Source: Clostridiaceae bacterium
GTDB lineage: Bacteria > Bacillota > Clostridia > Oscillospirales > Acutalibacteraceae
Direction of reading: 5' to 3'
Assembly (NCBI GenBank): GCA_016287385.1
Contig: JAEEWM010000018.1
Location: 1-48,868 of the forward strand
DNA: 48,868 nucleotides
Positions 16,916 through 25,450 of this stretch are shown piece after piece. Numbering within the stretch: position 1 is the stretch's first letter; every line of letters starts with the position of its first letter. The notes beneath the pieces were generated by a model. It was not told the DNA's origin and did not search any database. It was given only the letters and a program-made list of their open reading frames with translations. The translations under genes and the position numbers were made by a program.

Positions 16916-17713
16916 TTGAAATATTTTCAGACGTTTATCAAATATAAATATCTGCTTTCAAACCTCATTGGCAGAGATATAAAGGTCAAATACCGCAGGT
17001 CGATACTCGGCATACTTTGGAGCGTTCTTAATCCGCTCCTTATGATGCTTGTGCTTTCCGCGGTTTTTTCCGCGCTTTTCGGTATGGGCGGCAGGTTCGG
17101 CGGACTCAATGTGCCGTTTAATATATACTACCTTACGGGCGCTACGATTTACAATTTCATTTCCGAGGCGACTTCCACCTCTATGATGTCTGTGTATTCA
17201 GCTTCACAGCTTATTAAAAAGGTCTATATTCCGAAATACATTTTCCCGCTTGAAAAATGCCTGTTTTCATTTGTAAACATGCTTTTCTCGCTCATAGCCG
17301 TATTTTTGGTTATGGCTTTTTCGGGCGTCGGCTTCCACCTGACTATGTTCTTAATGCCCGTCCCGATACTGTACGCTTTGGTTTTCTCGATAGGTATGAG
17401 TTTGCTTTTGTCGGCGCTGACGGTATTTTTCAGGGATATTATCCACCTTTACGGCGTGTTTCTGACCGCCTGGATGTACGCCACCCCGATAATCTATCCG
17501 ATAACCATTCTTGAAGCCCGCCCGAAACTGCTTTTTTTAATGAAATTCAATCCGATGTATCATTATGTCGAGTATTTCAGAAGTGTTACGATTTATAATG
17601 TAATACCGAACATTAAAGACAATCTCATCTGCCTCGCATTTTCGTTCGGCATGCTGATAATCGGTATTTTAGTTTTCAAAAACCGTCAGGACAAATTTGT
17701 CCTCTATATGTGA
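16916..17713 (+). CDS. ABC-2 type polysaccharide/teichoic acid export permease (Wzm/TagG-like)
   Basis: This 265-residue membrane protein has a short amphipathic N-terminus (YKYLLSNLIGRDIKVKYRRSILGILWSVLNPLLMM), the hallmark of Wzm/TagG/KpsM permeases, and about six membrane segments. It would form the channel that moves a lipid-linked glycan across the cytoplasmic membrane. The start is TTG with GGGAGG seven bases upstream. The ATPase gene follows after 15 bases. No glycan biosynthesis genes are adjacent, but two glycosyltransferase genes lie about 26 kb away at 43984-48508. Confidence 0.88.
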   Translation: MKYFQTFIKYKYLLSNLIGRDIKVKYRRSILGILWSVLNPLLMMLVLSAVFSALFGMGGRFGGLNVPFNIYYLTGATIYNFISEATSTSMMSVYSASQLIKKVYIPKYIFPLEKCLFSFVNMLFSLIAVFLVMAFSGVGFHLTMFLMPVPILYALVFSIGMSLLLSALTVFFRDIIHLYGVFLTAWMYATPIIYPITILEARPKLLFLMKFNPMYHYVEYFRSVTIYNVIPNIKDNLICLAFSFGMLIIGILVFKNRQDKFVLYM

Positions 17714-17728
17714 TTCGGAGGTAACGTT

Positions 17729-18463
17729 TTGGGTAACGCGGTTGAAATTACAAACGTTTCCATGCGCTTTAACATGGCGAAGGAAAAGGTTGACAGTATA
17801 AAAGAATATATTATCAAATTTTTCAAAAGGCAGCTGCTTTTTGAGGAGTTTATGGCGCTCAGCGATATAAACATAAATATCGAACAGGGTGAGGTTTTCG
17901 GTCTTATCGGTCTTAACGGATGCGGCAAGTCCACCCTGCTTAAAATCATATCAGGCATATATAAGCCCAGCACGGGAAGCGTTAAGGTATGCGGCACCAT
18001 TGCCCCCCTCATTGAGCTCGGCGCGGGATTCGATATGGACCTTACCGCGAGAGAAAACATTTATCTTAACGGCTCGGTGCTCGGATACTCAAAGCAGTAT
18101 ATCGATGAAAAATTTGATGAAATAGTGGATTTTACCGAGCTTCACCAGTTTCTCGACGTTCCGATGAAAAACTACTCCTCCGGTATGGTGGCGCGCGTCG
18201 GCTTTGCGATAGCCACAATTACAAAGCCGGATATACTGATAGTTGACGAAATACTCGCGGTCGGCGATTTCCTCTTCCAGGAAAAATGTGAAAAAAGGAT
18301 AAACGAACTTATGTCCGGCGGTACAACGGTTATTATCGTTTCCCACTCGATAGAACAGATAAAGCGCCTTTGTGACCGTGTGGCGTGGATAGAAAGCGGT
18401 AAAATAAAAATGATAGGCAACGCCGAAGAGGTTTGCGATTTGTACGCCAACTCGGCGAATTAA
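17729..18463 (+). CDS. ABC transporter ATPase for polysaccharide export (Wzt/TagH-like)
   Basis: The 244-residue ATPase powers the adjoining Wzm-type permease. Walker A is GLNGCGKST (about 63-71), the signature is NYSSGMVARVGFAIA, and Walker B is DILIVDEILAVGD; the motif IELGAGFDMDLTARENIYLNG is typical of this subfamily. It lacks the C-terminal carbohydrate-binding domain seen in long Wzt proteins, so substrate choice would not depend on such a domain. The start is TTG, preceded by CGGAGG. A strong terminator follows. Confidence 0.92.
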   Translation: MGNAVEITNVSMRFNMAKEKVDSIKEYIIKFFKRQLLFEEFMALSDININIEQGEVFGLIGLNGCGKSTLLKIISGIYKPSTGSVKVCGTIAPLIELGAGFDMDLTARENIYLNGSVLGYSKQYIDEKFDEIVDFTELHQFLDVPMKNYSSGMVARVGFAIATITKPDILIVDEILAVGDFLFQEKCEKRINELMSGGTTVIIVSHSIEQIKRLCDRVAWIESGKIKMIGNAEEVCDLYANSAN

Positions 18464-18481
18464 GCCGGATAAATAAAGCGC

Positions 18482-18514
18482 GGCGGGAGTGAGAAAACTC
18501 CCGCCTGTTTTTTA
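18482..18514 (+). terminator. Terminator between convergent export and tcdA genes
   Basis: GGCGGGAG, an eight-base loop, CTCCCGCC and then TGTTTTTTA. It ends the export operon; the tcdA stop at 18512 lies at its edge, and the reverse strand lacks as good a T-tract. Confidence 0.85.
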
Positions 18515-19213
18515 TTTTATCAAATCTTTTATTACCTCGCCGGCGATTATGAGTCCGCAGACCGAAGGCACAAATGAAATTGAACCGGGCGGTTGCTTGC
18601 GCTCTTCCGTTTTGCTTTCGGGACGTTTGGGCGGTTCCTTTGAATAAACGACCTTTAATTTCTCTATACCGTTTTCCCTGCATATCCCGCGCATAACCCT
18701 CGCAAGCGGACAAACGCTTGTGGCGTAAATATCCGCAACCTCAAAGCGGGTAGGGTCAAGCTTGTTTCCCGCTCCCATTGAGGAAATAATCGGCACGTTT
18801 GCCGCATCGCAGGAGATTATCAGCTGTTTTTTGCCGGCGACCGTATCAATGGCGTCAATTACATAATCGTACAGCGAAAAATCAAACTCCGCCGCCGTAT
18901 CGGGTGTAAAAAAGACGTTATGGCAAACCACTTTACAGTCGGGATTGATATCGAGTATACGCGCTCTCGCCGCTTCGGTCTTATACCGCCCCACCGTGCT
19001 TTGAAGCGCGATTATCTGGCGGTTTATATTGCTTGCCGATACCCTGTCGTTATCCGCAAGATCGATAGCGCCGACGCCGGCACGGGCGAGCGCTTCAACG
19101 GCGTATCCGCCCACACCGCCTACGCCGAACACGGCGACGCGGCAGTTATTAAGGCGCCTTACCGCTTCTTTGCCGATAAGCATTTCTGTTCTTGAAAAAA
19201 CGGTTTCATCCAT
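18512..19213 (-). CDS. tcdA: tRNA threonylcarbamoyladenosine dehydratase (ThiF/E1-like)
   Basis: The 233-residue E1-like enzyme cyclises t6A at position 37 of tRNAs to ct6A, using ATP. The nucleotide-binding motif VAVFGVGGVGGYAVEALARAG is near residue 25, followed by DLADNDRVSASNINRQI and YVIDAIDTVAGKKQLI. The late segment PGSISFVPSVCGLIIAGEVI is typical of TcdA/YgdL. The start may be ATG 19213 or GTG 19222; I chose ATG because GGTGA is at usable distance. It has its own promoter. Confidence 0.9.
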   Translation of the reverse strand: MDETVFSRTEMLIGKEAVRRLNNCRVAVFGVGGVGGYAVEALARAGVGAIDLADNDRVSASNINRQIIALQSTVGRYKTEAARARILDINPDCKVVCHNVFFTPDTAAEFDFSLYDYVIDAIDTVAGKKQLIISCDAANVPIISSMGAGNKLDPTRFEVADIYATSVCPLARVMRGICRENGIEKLKVVYSKEPPKRPESKTEERKQPPGSISFVPSVCGLIIAGEVIKDLIK

Positions 19214-19229
19214 CTGTATCACCGTGAAA

Positions 19230-19258
19230 ATTATATCATTTGTTCAATATAATATCAA
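19230..19258 (-). promoter_or_regulatory. tcdA promoter
   Basis: TTGATA (19253-19258), a 17-bp spacer and TATAAT (19230-19235) lie on the minus strand, directly after the terminator of the giant dockerin gene. Confidence 0.7.
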
Positions 19259-19262
19259 GCAA

Positions 19263-19292
19263 AAAGAAATCCCGCCGAAGCAGGATTTCTTT
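19263..19292 (-). terminator. Terminator of the dockerin repeat protein gene
   Basis: GAAATCC and GGATTTC arms enclose a TGCTTCGGCG loop region on the minus strand, with a flanking T-run. It is A/T-flanked on both sides and could work in both directions. Confidence 0.8.
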
Positions 19293-19296
19293 TTTG

Positions 19297-22200
19297 TCAG
19301 AATATTTCAACGTCCCAGTCGGAGAGGTACTGGAAGAGGCGTGTAAGGTCTTTGTTGTTGACCTTGCCGTCGCCGTTGACGTCAAGTGCGTCCTCGTTGA
19401 CTTCAACGTCCCAGTCAGAGAGATACTGGAATAGGCGTGTGAGGTCCTTATTGTTGACCTTACCGTCGTTATTGATATCGCCGGGCTCATGTCCGCCGTA
19501 TGTGACGACCTCGGATTTTCCTGTTTTGTAACCGCATACAGAGCAGATTTCCTCTTTGAGTCCGTCTTCCTGCGCCGTGGCTTTCACGGTTATCTTCCAG
19601 ATAAGATCGTGCTCTCCGCGGTCCACCGTTCCCTGACAGTGCGAGCAAACGCGCCAGTGACCGTTGCTGTCGTACAACCAGTCGCCCGGGGTGTGGTCGG
19701 CAAAATCAGTTTCTTCGCCCGAGGATATCTTTGCGCCGCAACCGAGACAGTAGGTGTCGCCGGTGTAGCCCGCTTCGTTGCAGGTGGCGGCTTTTGCGTC
19801 TCTTACTTCGGTTCCGCCGTCGTGATTATTCGGGTCAAATTCGCCGTATTCCTGACTGCAGCGTGTGCATACGGCTTTGCTGTGGCAGGTCGCCGTACCG
19901 CCGGTATGACCGAGCGCCGGTATTTCTCTGGCGCTTGATATCTTTGCGCCGCAACCGAGGCAGTAGGTATCACCGGAATTGCCCGCGGTAGTACAACTTG
20001 CCGCTACCGCGCCGCGAGTCTCGGTTTCGCCGTCGTGATTATTCGCGTCAAATTCGCCGTATTCCTGACTGCAGCGTGTGCAGACAGCTTTGCTGTGGCA
20101 GGTCGCCGTGCCGCCGGTATGCCCAAGCGCCGGTAATACTCTGCCGCTTAGTATTTTTTCGCCGCAGGTCTTACAGTATATATCGCCGGAATATCCCGAA
20201 GCCGTACAGGTAGCGTCCTTCGCGTTACGGGTTTCAAGATCGCCGTGTGAACAGCCGACAGGACCTTCCGAGCCGGTAACAGTAACGTTGAAAGTGAAGA
20301 CCGAATCATTGGTCACCACCAGCGGGAAGCCCTCGGACAAAAGATAATAGATCTGCCCTGCTTTGAGTTGAGCTTCAAAACGGAAATTGTGTTCCCTGTC
20401 GTCGCCGTAATCGTAAGCGATCCTTTCGCCGTTTGCGTCATAAAGCGTACCGTCGGTAACCCACTCGCCCGCGGCAAAGAAGGTGTAAGTGCCGTCTTTT
20501 GCGGGAGCAAAGCGCGTAACTCCCGAAAGAATTTTTCCGTCATAAGTAATCGTCTTCGGCGTGTTGAGCACGAGCGACGGTATAGTGGCGGCAAAATACG
20601 AAATCGGTTTTACGGTAACGTTAAAGCTGCTCTTTGCGCCCAGGAACTCGCAGTCCACCTTATAGGTGCCGCCTACCTGCCAGGGCGTCACATCCTGAGT
20701 ATCTTCCCAGTCAAGCCAGTAGCTCTGACCGTTTATCACCTTGGGCTGCGCGCTCTTTTCCGTCTTCGTGCCGTCCTTAAAGTATACGGTATATTCAGGC
20801 GTACTGTACGGATAATGCAGATACGGTATTCCGTTGACGCCGATACCGTTCCAACAGCCTATTTTTTCGATTATCGTGATATCGTCAACTTCAACTCGCG
20901 AAACGGGACTTCCGATAACAGTCACCTTGAAGCTTCCGTCGAGACCCATAAACTTACATCTGACATCATAGGTGCCGCCGACCTTCCAATGCTCTTCATA
21001 CTGAGTATCCTCAAAATCACTGAGCGAGTAATAGTCATTACCGATAAATTTACCGTCGGCGTTCAGTTCGCTTTGAGTTCCGTCCTTGAAGTATACTCTG
21101 AATCTCGGATTATAGGTGTAATTGAAGTATTCGATGGTATTCTCATCGGTTCTCACCCATCCGGTCGAATTTTCAATCAGCGACATATCCTCGATTTCAA
21201 CACGCAAAACCGGCGATTCGGTTATAGTCACGTTCACGTCCGATTCCACGCCTAACAGGGTTGCCGTTGCCGCGTAGGTATTGCCGGCCGTCCAGTGAAC
21301 GTCGGACTGCGTATCGGCAGTATTGATCGAATAGAATGAATCGCCGACGCGAATACCGCCCTGCAGATTCTCCTCTCTTCTGCCGTCTTTATATACCACG
21401 TTGAACACCGGGCTGTAGTTGTAACGGTAATAGTATTCGCCGGTATTGTAGTCTCTTACGGTATATCCGCTTGTGTTTTCAATCAGCGCAACATCGGCGG
21501 TTTCAAGGCTTGCTATCGGATTATCGATAATTGACACATTAAACGTGCCCGTAATACCCATAAAGTTATAGTCCGCCTCGTAGGTATTGCCGACTGTCCA
21601 GTGATTATTATCCTGATCGGTTGTGTATTCAAGACTTTGCCAGGAATTACCTATTCTCACGCTGCCGGACTGATTGGCGGCAACGCTGCCGTCTTTATAG
21701 TAAACGGTAAACGTCGGATCAAAGCCGGAATAGCAGAAGTATCTCTGCCCCGCGGCATCGGTGGCATAATGACCGCGGCCGTTTTCAACTGTCGTAATGT
21801 CGTTTACACTTATACCCGCAACCGGGTTTTCAACAATGGTTACCTCAACGGTGCTTTCTATACCCGCAAAGCTGCAGGGCACCGTGTAAGTGTTTCCGAG
21901 AGTCCAGTGATTTTCATACTGGTCGGTTTCAAACTCAATACCGTACCAGCTATCGCCGAGCTGATACGTGCCCATGATCGGACCTACTGTTTTGCCGCCT
22001 TCAAGAGTAAGTGTGTATGTGGGATTTATGTTGTACTCGTCATAATAATAGAATTCGTTGCCTTCGCCGTCGGTATCATAATAACCGTCGGTATTTTCAT
22101 ATATCGAAACGCTTTGGACGGTAACGCCGATTACGGGGTTCGGAACCACCTTTACGGTAGAGACGGTCTGAATTCCCATAAACTCGTACGTAACCTCGTA

Positions 22201-25200
22201 GGTGTTGCCGACCGTCCAATGCTCGTTATACTGAGTGCCGTATATGGTAAGACCCATGCTCTGACCGTTTATGGTCTTGTTGTAGCTGTTTGTGGCGGTG
22301 TGGGTGCCGTCTTTGAAATAAACGGTGTATTCGGGCGAGAAGGAATAATAGAAGAACTCGTTATCGTCATCGTCGGTTTCCGTATAACCGCTGACGTTTT
22401 CTATAACCTCTGTAGGTTCTACAACAATGCTCGCCACGGGACTTTCTTTTATTTCCACCTGGAATGTGCCGCTGTATCCCATAAAGGTGAAGGGCACGTC
22501 GTAGGTGTGACCTACCGTCCAGTGATTTTCATACTGGTCGTCATTAAATTCAAGGTTATAATAGCGATCGCCTATCTGAGTGCTGTACTGAGTTTTAGAG
22601 GTCTGAGTGCCGTCATCTAAATTGACAACGTACTTCGGGCGGTATGAGTATCTGAAATACTCGTTTCCGTCCGCGTCAACAGAAACAGAACAGCTGGTTT
22701 CTTCAAGTATAACGGTTTTATCTACAACAACGCTTTCAACCGGTGACTTCTTTACCGTGACCGAGAAGCTCGTCTCAAATCCGAGGACCGAGAACGGTAC
22801 CTGATAGGTGTTGCCCACCGTCCAGTGATTCTCATACTGGTCGTCGCCGTAGCTTGGCCAGGCATAATTCCCGTTATAGTTAAAGGAGCCGGTGACCTTG
22901 CCGGAATCTGTGCCGTCGTCAAAATAAGCTATAAATTTCGGCGAGCTGTAGGAATAATGGAAATACTCTTGGCCGTTCCCGTCGGTCTGCGTATAGCCGC
23001 TAACATTTTCGGTGACCGTGACCTCATCGAACTCTATCCTCGTTATGGGGCTGTTCTTTACGGTAACGTCAAACGAGCAGGAAACGCCCGCCAGCGTACA
23101 GGGTATCGTATAGGTATTGCCGGTAGTCCAGTGAGAAGTGCTCTGGTTATCCGTGTACTGAAGGTAGTAACGCGTACCGCCGAACTCGAAAGAGCCGTAG
23201 GTTTTTTCAGTATGTGTGCCGTCGCGGTAATAAACCGCATACTTCGGGCTGTCAAAATAATAATAATCGTAAGCTTCGCCGCTGCCGTCGTAACGGGTAT
23301 AGCTGTTTACGTCTTTTATGAGTGTAACAGGGTCTACCTCGATTCGCTCTATCGGGTTCTCCTCTACCGTTACGGTGAAGGTGCCGGTAATATTCATAAA
23401 AGTATAATCGACGTCATAGGTCTCGCCGGCGTACCAGTGGTCTTCATCCTGATAGTCGTTTCCAACCTGCAAATAGTATGTAGAGCCGTTTACTTCCTTG
23501 CCGTACGAGTTGGTCTCGGAAACCGTACCGTCGGTGAAATGCAGCGTAAACGCGGGTGTGCTGTAACTGTAATGATAGTACTCGTCGCCGAATTCGTCGG
23601 TATCGGTATAACCGCTCATGTTTTCGTAAAGTATGATATCCTCAAATTCAATATAATCCACGGGATTCTCGATTACCGCTATGTTGAATTCATATTCTTT
23701 GCCTGCAAATTTCGCCGTAACCGCGTTATTGCCGTATTTCAAATGATTGGTATACTGATCGATATTGTACCTGAGCGATTCATACACACCGGGTAAAACC
23801 TCGGTGCTGTAAGAGGTTTTCTGCGACTGCGTACCGTCCTTGTAATACACGGTATACTTCGGTGAAGGAAGATAGTAATAATAGTAAGGTTTGCCGCTTT
23901 CGTCGGTAGTCTTATAACCGCCGAAGCCCTCAATAACAGTAATGTCGTCAATAACAACGTTACTTACCGGGCTTTCGTTTACGGTTACGGTAAAGCTGCA
24001 GTTAAAGCCGCAGAACGTGCAGGGTATCTCATAGGTCTGACCGGGCATAAAATGCTGCTCGTTCTGGTCGATTGTATAACTTAAACTATACTGATAATTG
24101 TATATCTGTTTGCTGTTTCGGTTCTTTTCGGTCTGAATTCCGTCATAGGTAACGGTATATTCGGGAGTACTGTTTAGATAGTAATAATAGTATTTCTGAC
24201 CGCTTGAATCGGTCGTCTCATAACCGCCGACATTCTCGTTAAGTATGATATTGTCTATTACAACGGAGGTTATGGGATTTGGCACAACGCTGACGTTGTA
24301 GCTGCAAGCCACACCGGCAAAGGTACAGGGTATTTCGTAGGTATTCCCCACCGTCCAGTGTTCGCTGTACTGGTCAATATTGCTGTCAAGGCTGAAATAC
24401 TGTCCGAAAACCTGCTTATCGCTGCTGTCAGTCTCAGATGAAGTGCCGTCGCTGAAATGAACGGTATATTTCGGAGCCAGGAAATTATAATAATAGAAGT
24501 TTCCGCCCGTGTTACTGTCATACGCTTCATAGCCGCCCTGACCGTCAATGACCTTAACATCCTCAATTTCAACGCTCACCACAGGGTTTTCGACAACGCT
24601 TACCGTAAAGGTGGAACTGATACCGGCAAATGTAAAGTCCACCTCGTAATCGCCGGTCGCGTCCCAGTGTGTTTCCTCCTGCTTATCGTTATATTCAAGG
24701 TAATAATACTCACCGTCTATATACGTGCCGTAAGACGTGGTATACGGGTCGGTGCCGTCCGTGTAGTAAATGGTATAAGTCGGGTTATTGTACTGATAAC
24801 GGAAATACTCATTATCGCTGCTGTCGGTATATACCTGGCCGCTTAAATCCTTTATGACCTGTATAGGTTCAACCTCGACACGGTCGACGGGAATTTCGTA
24901 TCCGGTAAGCGTCACGTTATACTCGGCGCTGTCGGCGGCATTATATGTCCTCGAGAGCAGATAGTAAACACTGCCGGCAGAAGCGGTAAACTTCACATTG
25001 AAGTTACTGCCATCGCCGCCGTCGTCATCGGACGCTATGGTGCTGCCGTCCTCGCCGACAATATCGGCGTACGTATCCGCCTCACCGCTTGAACAAAAGC
25101 GATACCTACCGCTGCTTTCGGGCGTAAACTTAAAAGCGCCCGAAAGCTCGGTGCCGTCATACGATACGTTCGTTTCGGTATCGAGCGCGATAACCGGAGC

Positions 25201-25320
25201 TTCTGCAAAATCATCGACGCTGTTAAACGCCAGCGCCGTAAAAACAGACGCGGGTATCAGAGAAAGCATCAGAACCGCCGATAATACCACCGCCAAGAGT
25301 TTTTTAGAGAAATTTACCAT
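19297..25320 (-). CDS. Giant secreted repeat protein with Ig-like repeats and a C-terminal dockerin
   Basis: The protein has 2007 residues. Order: signal peptide (1-32); a PPC-like beta-sandwich (about 40-140); fourteen tandem repeats of about 102 residues (143-1572); a second PPC-like domain (about 1575-1685); three cysteine-rich units (about 1686-1925) with paired CxxC motifs such as YCLGCGAKIS and CTRCSQEYGEFD; and a type I dockerin (about 1945-2007). Each Ig-like repeat carries PVxxVxV, a Tyr-rich strand, YTVYFKDGT, HWTVGNTY and a closing FxVTV. The dockerin has two calcium loops, DINNDGKVNNKD and DVNGDGKVNNKD, so it should plug into a cohesin on a scaffoldin or the cell surface. I see no catalytic domain; adhesion, glycan binding or a structural role is likely. 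It has its own promoter and terminator. Confidence 0.88.
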   Translation of the reverse strand: MVNFSKKLLAVVLSAVLMLSLIPASVFTALAFNSVDDFAEAPVIALDTETNVSYDGTELSGAFKFTPESSGRYRFCSSGEADTYADIVGEDGSTIASDDDGGDGSNFNVKFTASAGSVYYLLSRTYNAADSAEYNVTLTGYEIPVDRVEVEPIQVIKDLSGQVYTDSSDNEYFRYQYNNPTYTIYYTDGTDPYTTSYGTYIDGEYYYLEYNDKQEETHWDATGDYEVDFTFAGISSTFTVSVVENPVVSVEIEDVKVIDGQGGYEAYDSNTGGNFYYYNFLAPKYTVHFSDGTSSETDSSDKQVFGQYFSLDSNIDQYSEHWTVGNTYEIPCTFAGVACSYNVSVVPNPITSVVIDNIILNENVGGYETTDSSGQKYYYYYLNSTPEYTVTYDGIQTEKNRNSKQIYNYQYSLSYTIDQNEQHFMPGQTYEIPCTFCGFNCSFTVTVNESPVSNVVIDDITVIEGFGGYKTTDESGKPYYYYYLPSPKYTVYYKDGTQSQKTSYSTEVLPGVYESLRYNIDQYTNHLKYGNNAVTAKFAGKEYEFNIAVIENPVDYIEFEDIILYENMSGYTDTDEFGDEYYHYSYSTPAFTLHFTDGTVSETNSYGKEVNGSTYYLQVGNDYQDEDHWYAGETYDVDYTFMNITGTFTVTVEENPIERIEVDPVTLIKDVNSYTRYDGSGEAYDYYYFDSPKYAVYYRDGTHTEKTYGSFEFGGTRYYLQYTDNQSTSHWTTGNTYTIPCTLAGVSCSFDVTVKNSPITRIEFDEVTVTENVSGYTQTDGNGQEYFHYSYSSPKFIAYFDDGTDSGKVTGSFNYNGNYAWPSYGDDQYENHWTVGNTYQVPFSVLGFETSFSVTVKKSPVESVVVDKTVILEETSCSVSVDADGNEYFRYSYRPKYVVNLDDGTQTSKTQYSTQIGDRYYNLEFNDDQYENHWTVGHTYDVPFTFMGYSGTFQVEIKESPVASIVVEPTEVIENVSGYTETDDDDNEFFYYSFSPEYTVYFKDGTHTATNSYNKTINGQSMGLTIYGTQYNEHWTVGNTYEVTYEFMGIQTVSTVKVVPNPVIGVTVQSVSIYENTDGYYDTDGEGNEFYYYDEYNINPTYTLTLEGGKTVGPIMGTYQLGDSWYGIEFETDQYENHWTLGNTYTVPCSFAGIESTVEVTIVENPVAGISVNDITTVENGRGHYATDAAGQRYFCYSGFDPTFTVYYKDGSVAANQSGSVRIGNSWQSLEYTTDQDNNHWTVGNTYEADYNFMGITGTFNVSIIDNPIASLETADVALIENTSGYTVRDYNTGEYYYRYNYSPVFNVVYKDGRREENLQGGIRVGDSFYSINTADTQSDVHWTAGNTYAATATLLGVESDVNVTITESPVLRVEIEDMSLIENSTGWVRTDENTIEYFNYTYNPRFRVYFKDGTQSELNADGKFIGNDYYSLSDFEDTQYEEHWKVGGTYDVRCKFMGLDGSFKVTVIGSPVSRVEVDDITIIEKIGCWNGIGVNGIPYLHYPYSTPEYTVYFKDGTKTEKSAQPKVINGQSYWLDWEDTQDVTPWQVGGTYKVDCEFLGAKSSFNVTVKPISYFAATIPSLVLNTPKTITYDGKILSGVTRFAPAKDGTYTFFAAGEWVTDGTLYDANGERIAYDYGDDREHNFRFEAQLKAGQIYYLLSEGFPLVVTNDSVFTFNVTVTGSEGPVGCSHGDLETRNAKDATCTASGYSGDIYCKTCGEKILSGRVLPALGHTGGTATCHSKAVCTRCSQEYGEFDANNHDGETETRGAVAASCTTAGNSGDTYCLGCGAKISSAREIPALGHTGGTATCHSKAVCTRCSQEYGEFDPNNHDGGTEVRDAKAATCNEAGYTGDTYCLGCGAKISSGEETDFADHTPGDWLYDSNGHWRVCSHCQGTVDRGEHDLIWKITVKATAQEDGLKEEICSVCGYKTGKSEVVTYGGHEPGDINNDGKVNNKDLTRLFQYLSDWDVEVNEDALDVNGDGKVNNKDLTRLFQYLSDWDVEIF
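19300..19485 (-). other. Type I dockerin module (coding)
   Basis: Two near-identical segments of about 30 residues each have an EF-hand-like calcium loop followed by the helix LTRLFQYLSDWDVE. The two DNA copies are also similar, a sign of recent duplication or gene conversion. Both recognition positions after the loop are the same (NK), giving the internal symmetry that allows dual binding modes in known dockerins. Confidence 0.9.
20605..24894 (-). repeat. Fourteen-unit tandem repeat coding for Ig-like domains
   Basis: Units of about 306 bp are in register with one another. The most conserved DNA is the part coding for HWTVGNTY, seen as accgtccagtgattttcat or close variants every unit. Units differ enough at other positions to suggest an old array with ongoing exchange. 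Confidence 0.85.
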
Positions 25321-25353
25321 ATAAACGCCTCCAAAGTATAATATTACTTATAC

Positions 25354-25382
25354 ATTATACCACTATATTGTATATAAGTCAA
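25354..25382 (-). promoter_or_regulatory. Promoter of the giant dockerin gene
   Basis: TTGACT (25377-25382), a 17-bp spacer and TATAAT (25354-25359) lie on the minus strand, 34 bases before the ATG. The ribosome binding site is TGGAGG. Confidence 0.8.
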
Positions 25383-25400
25383 CAAAAAGGATAACGCACA

Positions 25401-25430
25401 AAACCCAAGACGCATAAGGTCTTGGGTTTT
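25401..25430 (-). terminator. Terminator of the GGGtGRT operon
   Basis: CCCAAGAC and GTCTTGGG arms around a seven-base loop, followed by TTTTG on the minus strand. It lies between the GGGtGRT stop and the promoter of the dockerin gene. Confidence 0.85.
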
Positions 25431-25450
25431 GATTTACATTCGTATTGTTT

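Noticed and set aside
20368-23796. Long open frames on the plus strand (about 295, 339 and 323 codons) opposite the giant repeat gene
   Set aside because: They are complementary shadows of a highly repetitive coding region, have no proper ribosome binding sites, and encode no recognisable domains.
19297-25320. Repeat array considered as a CRISPR or satellite
   Set aside because: The units are about 306 bp, in frame, and encode folded-domain-like repeats.
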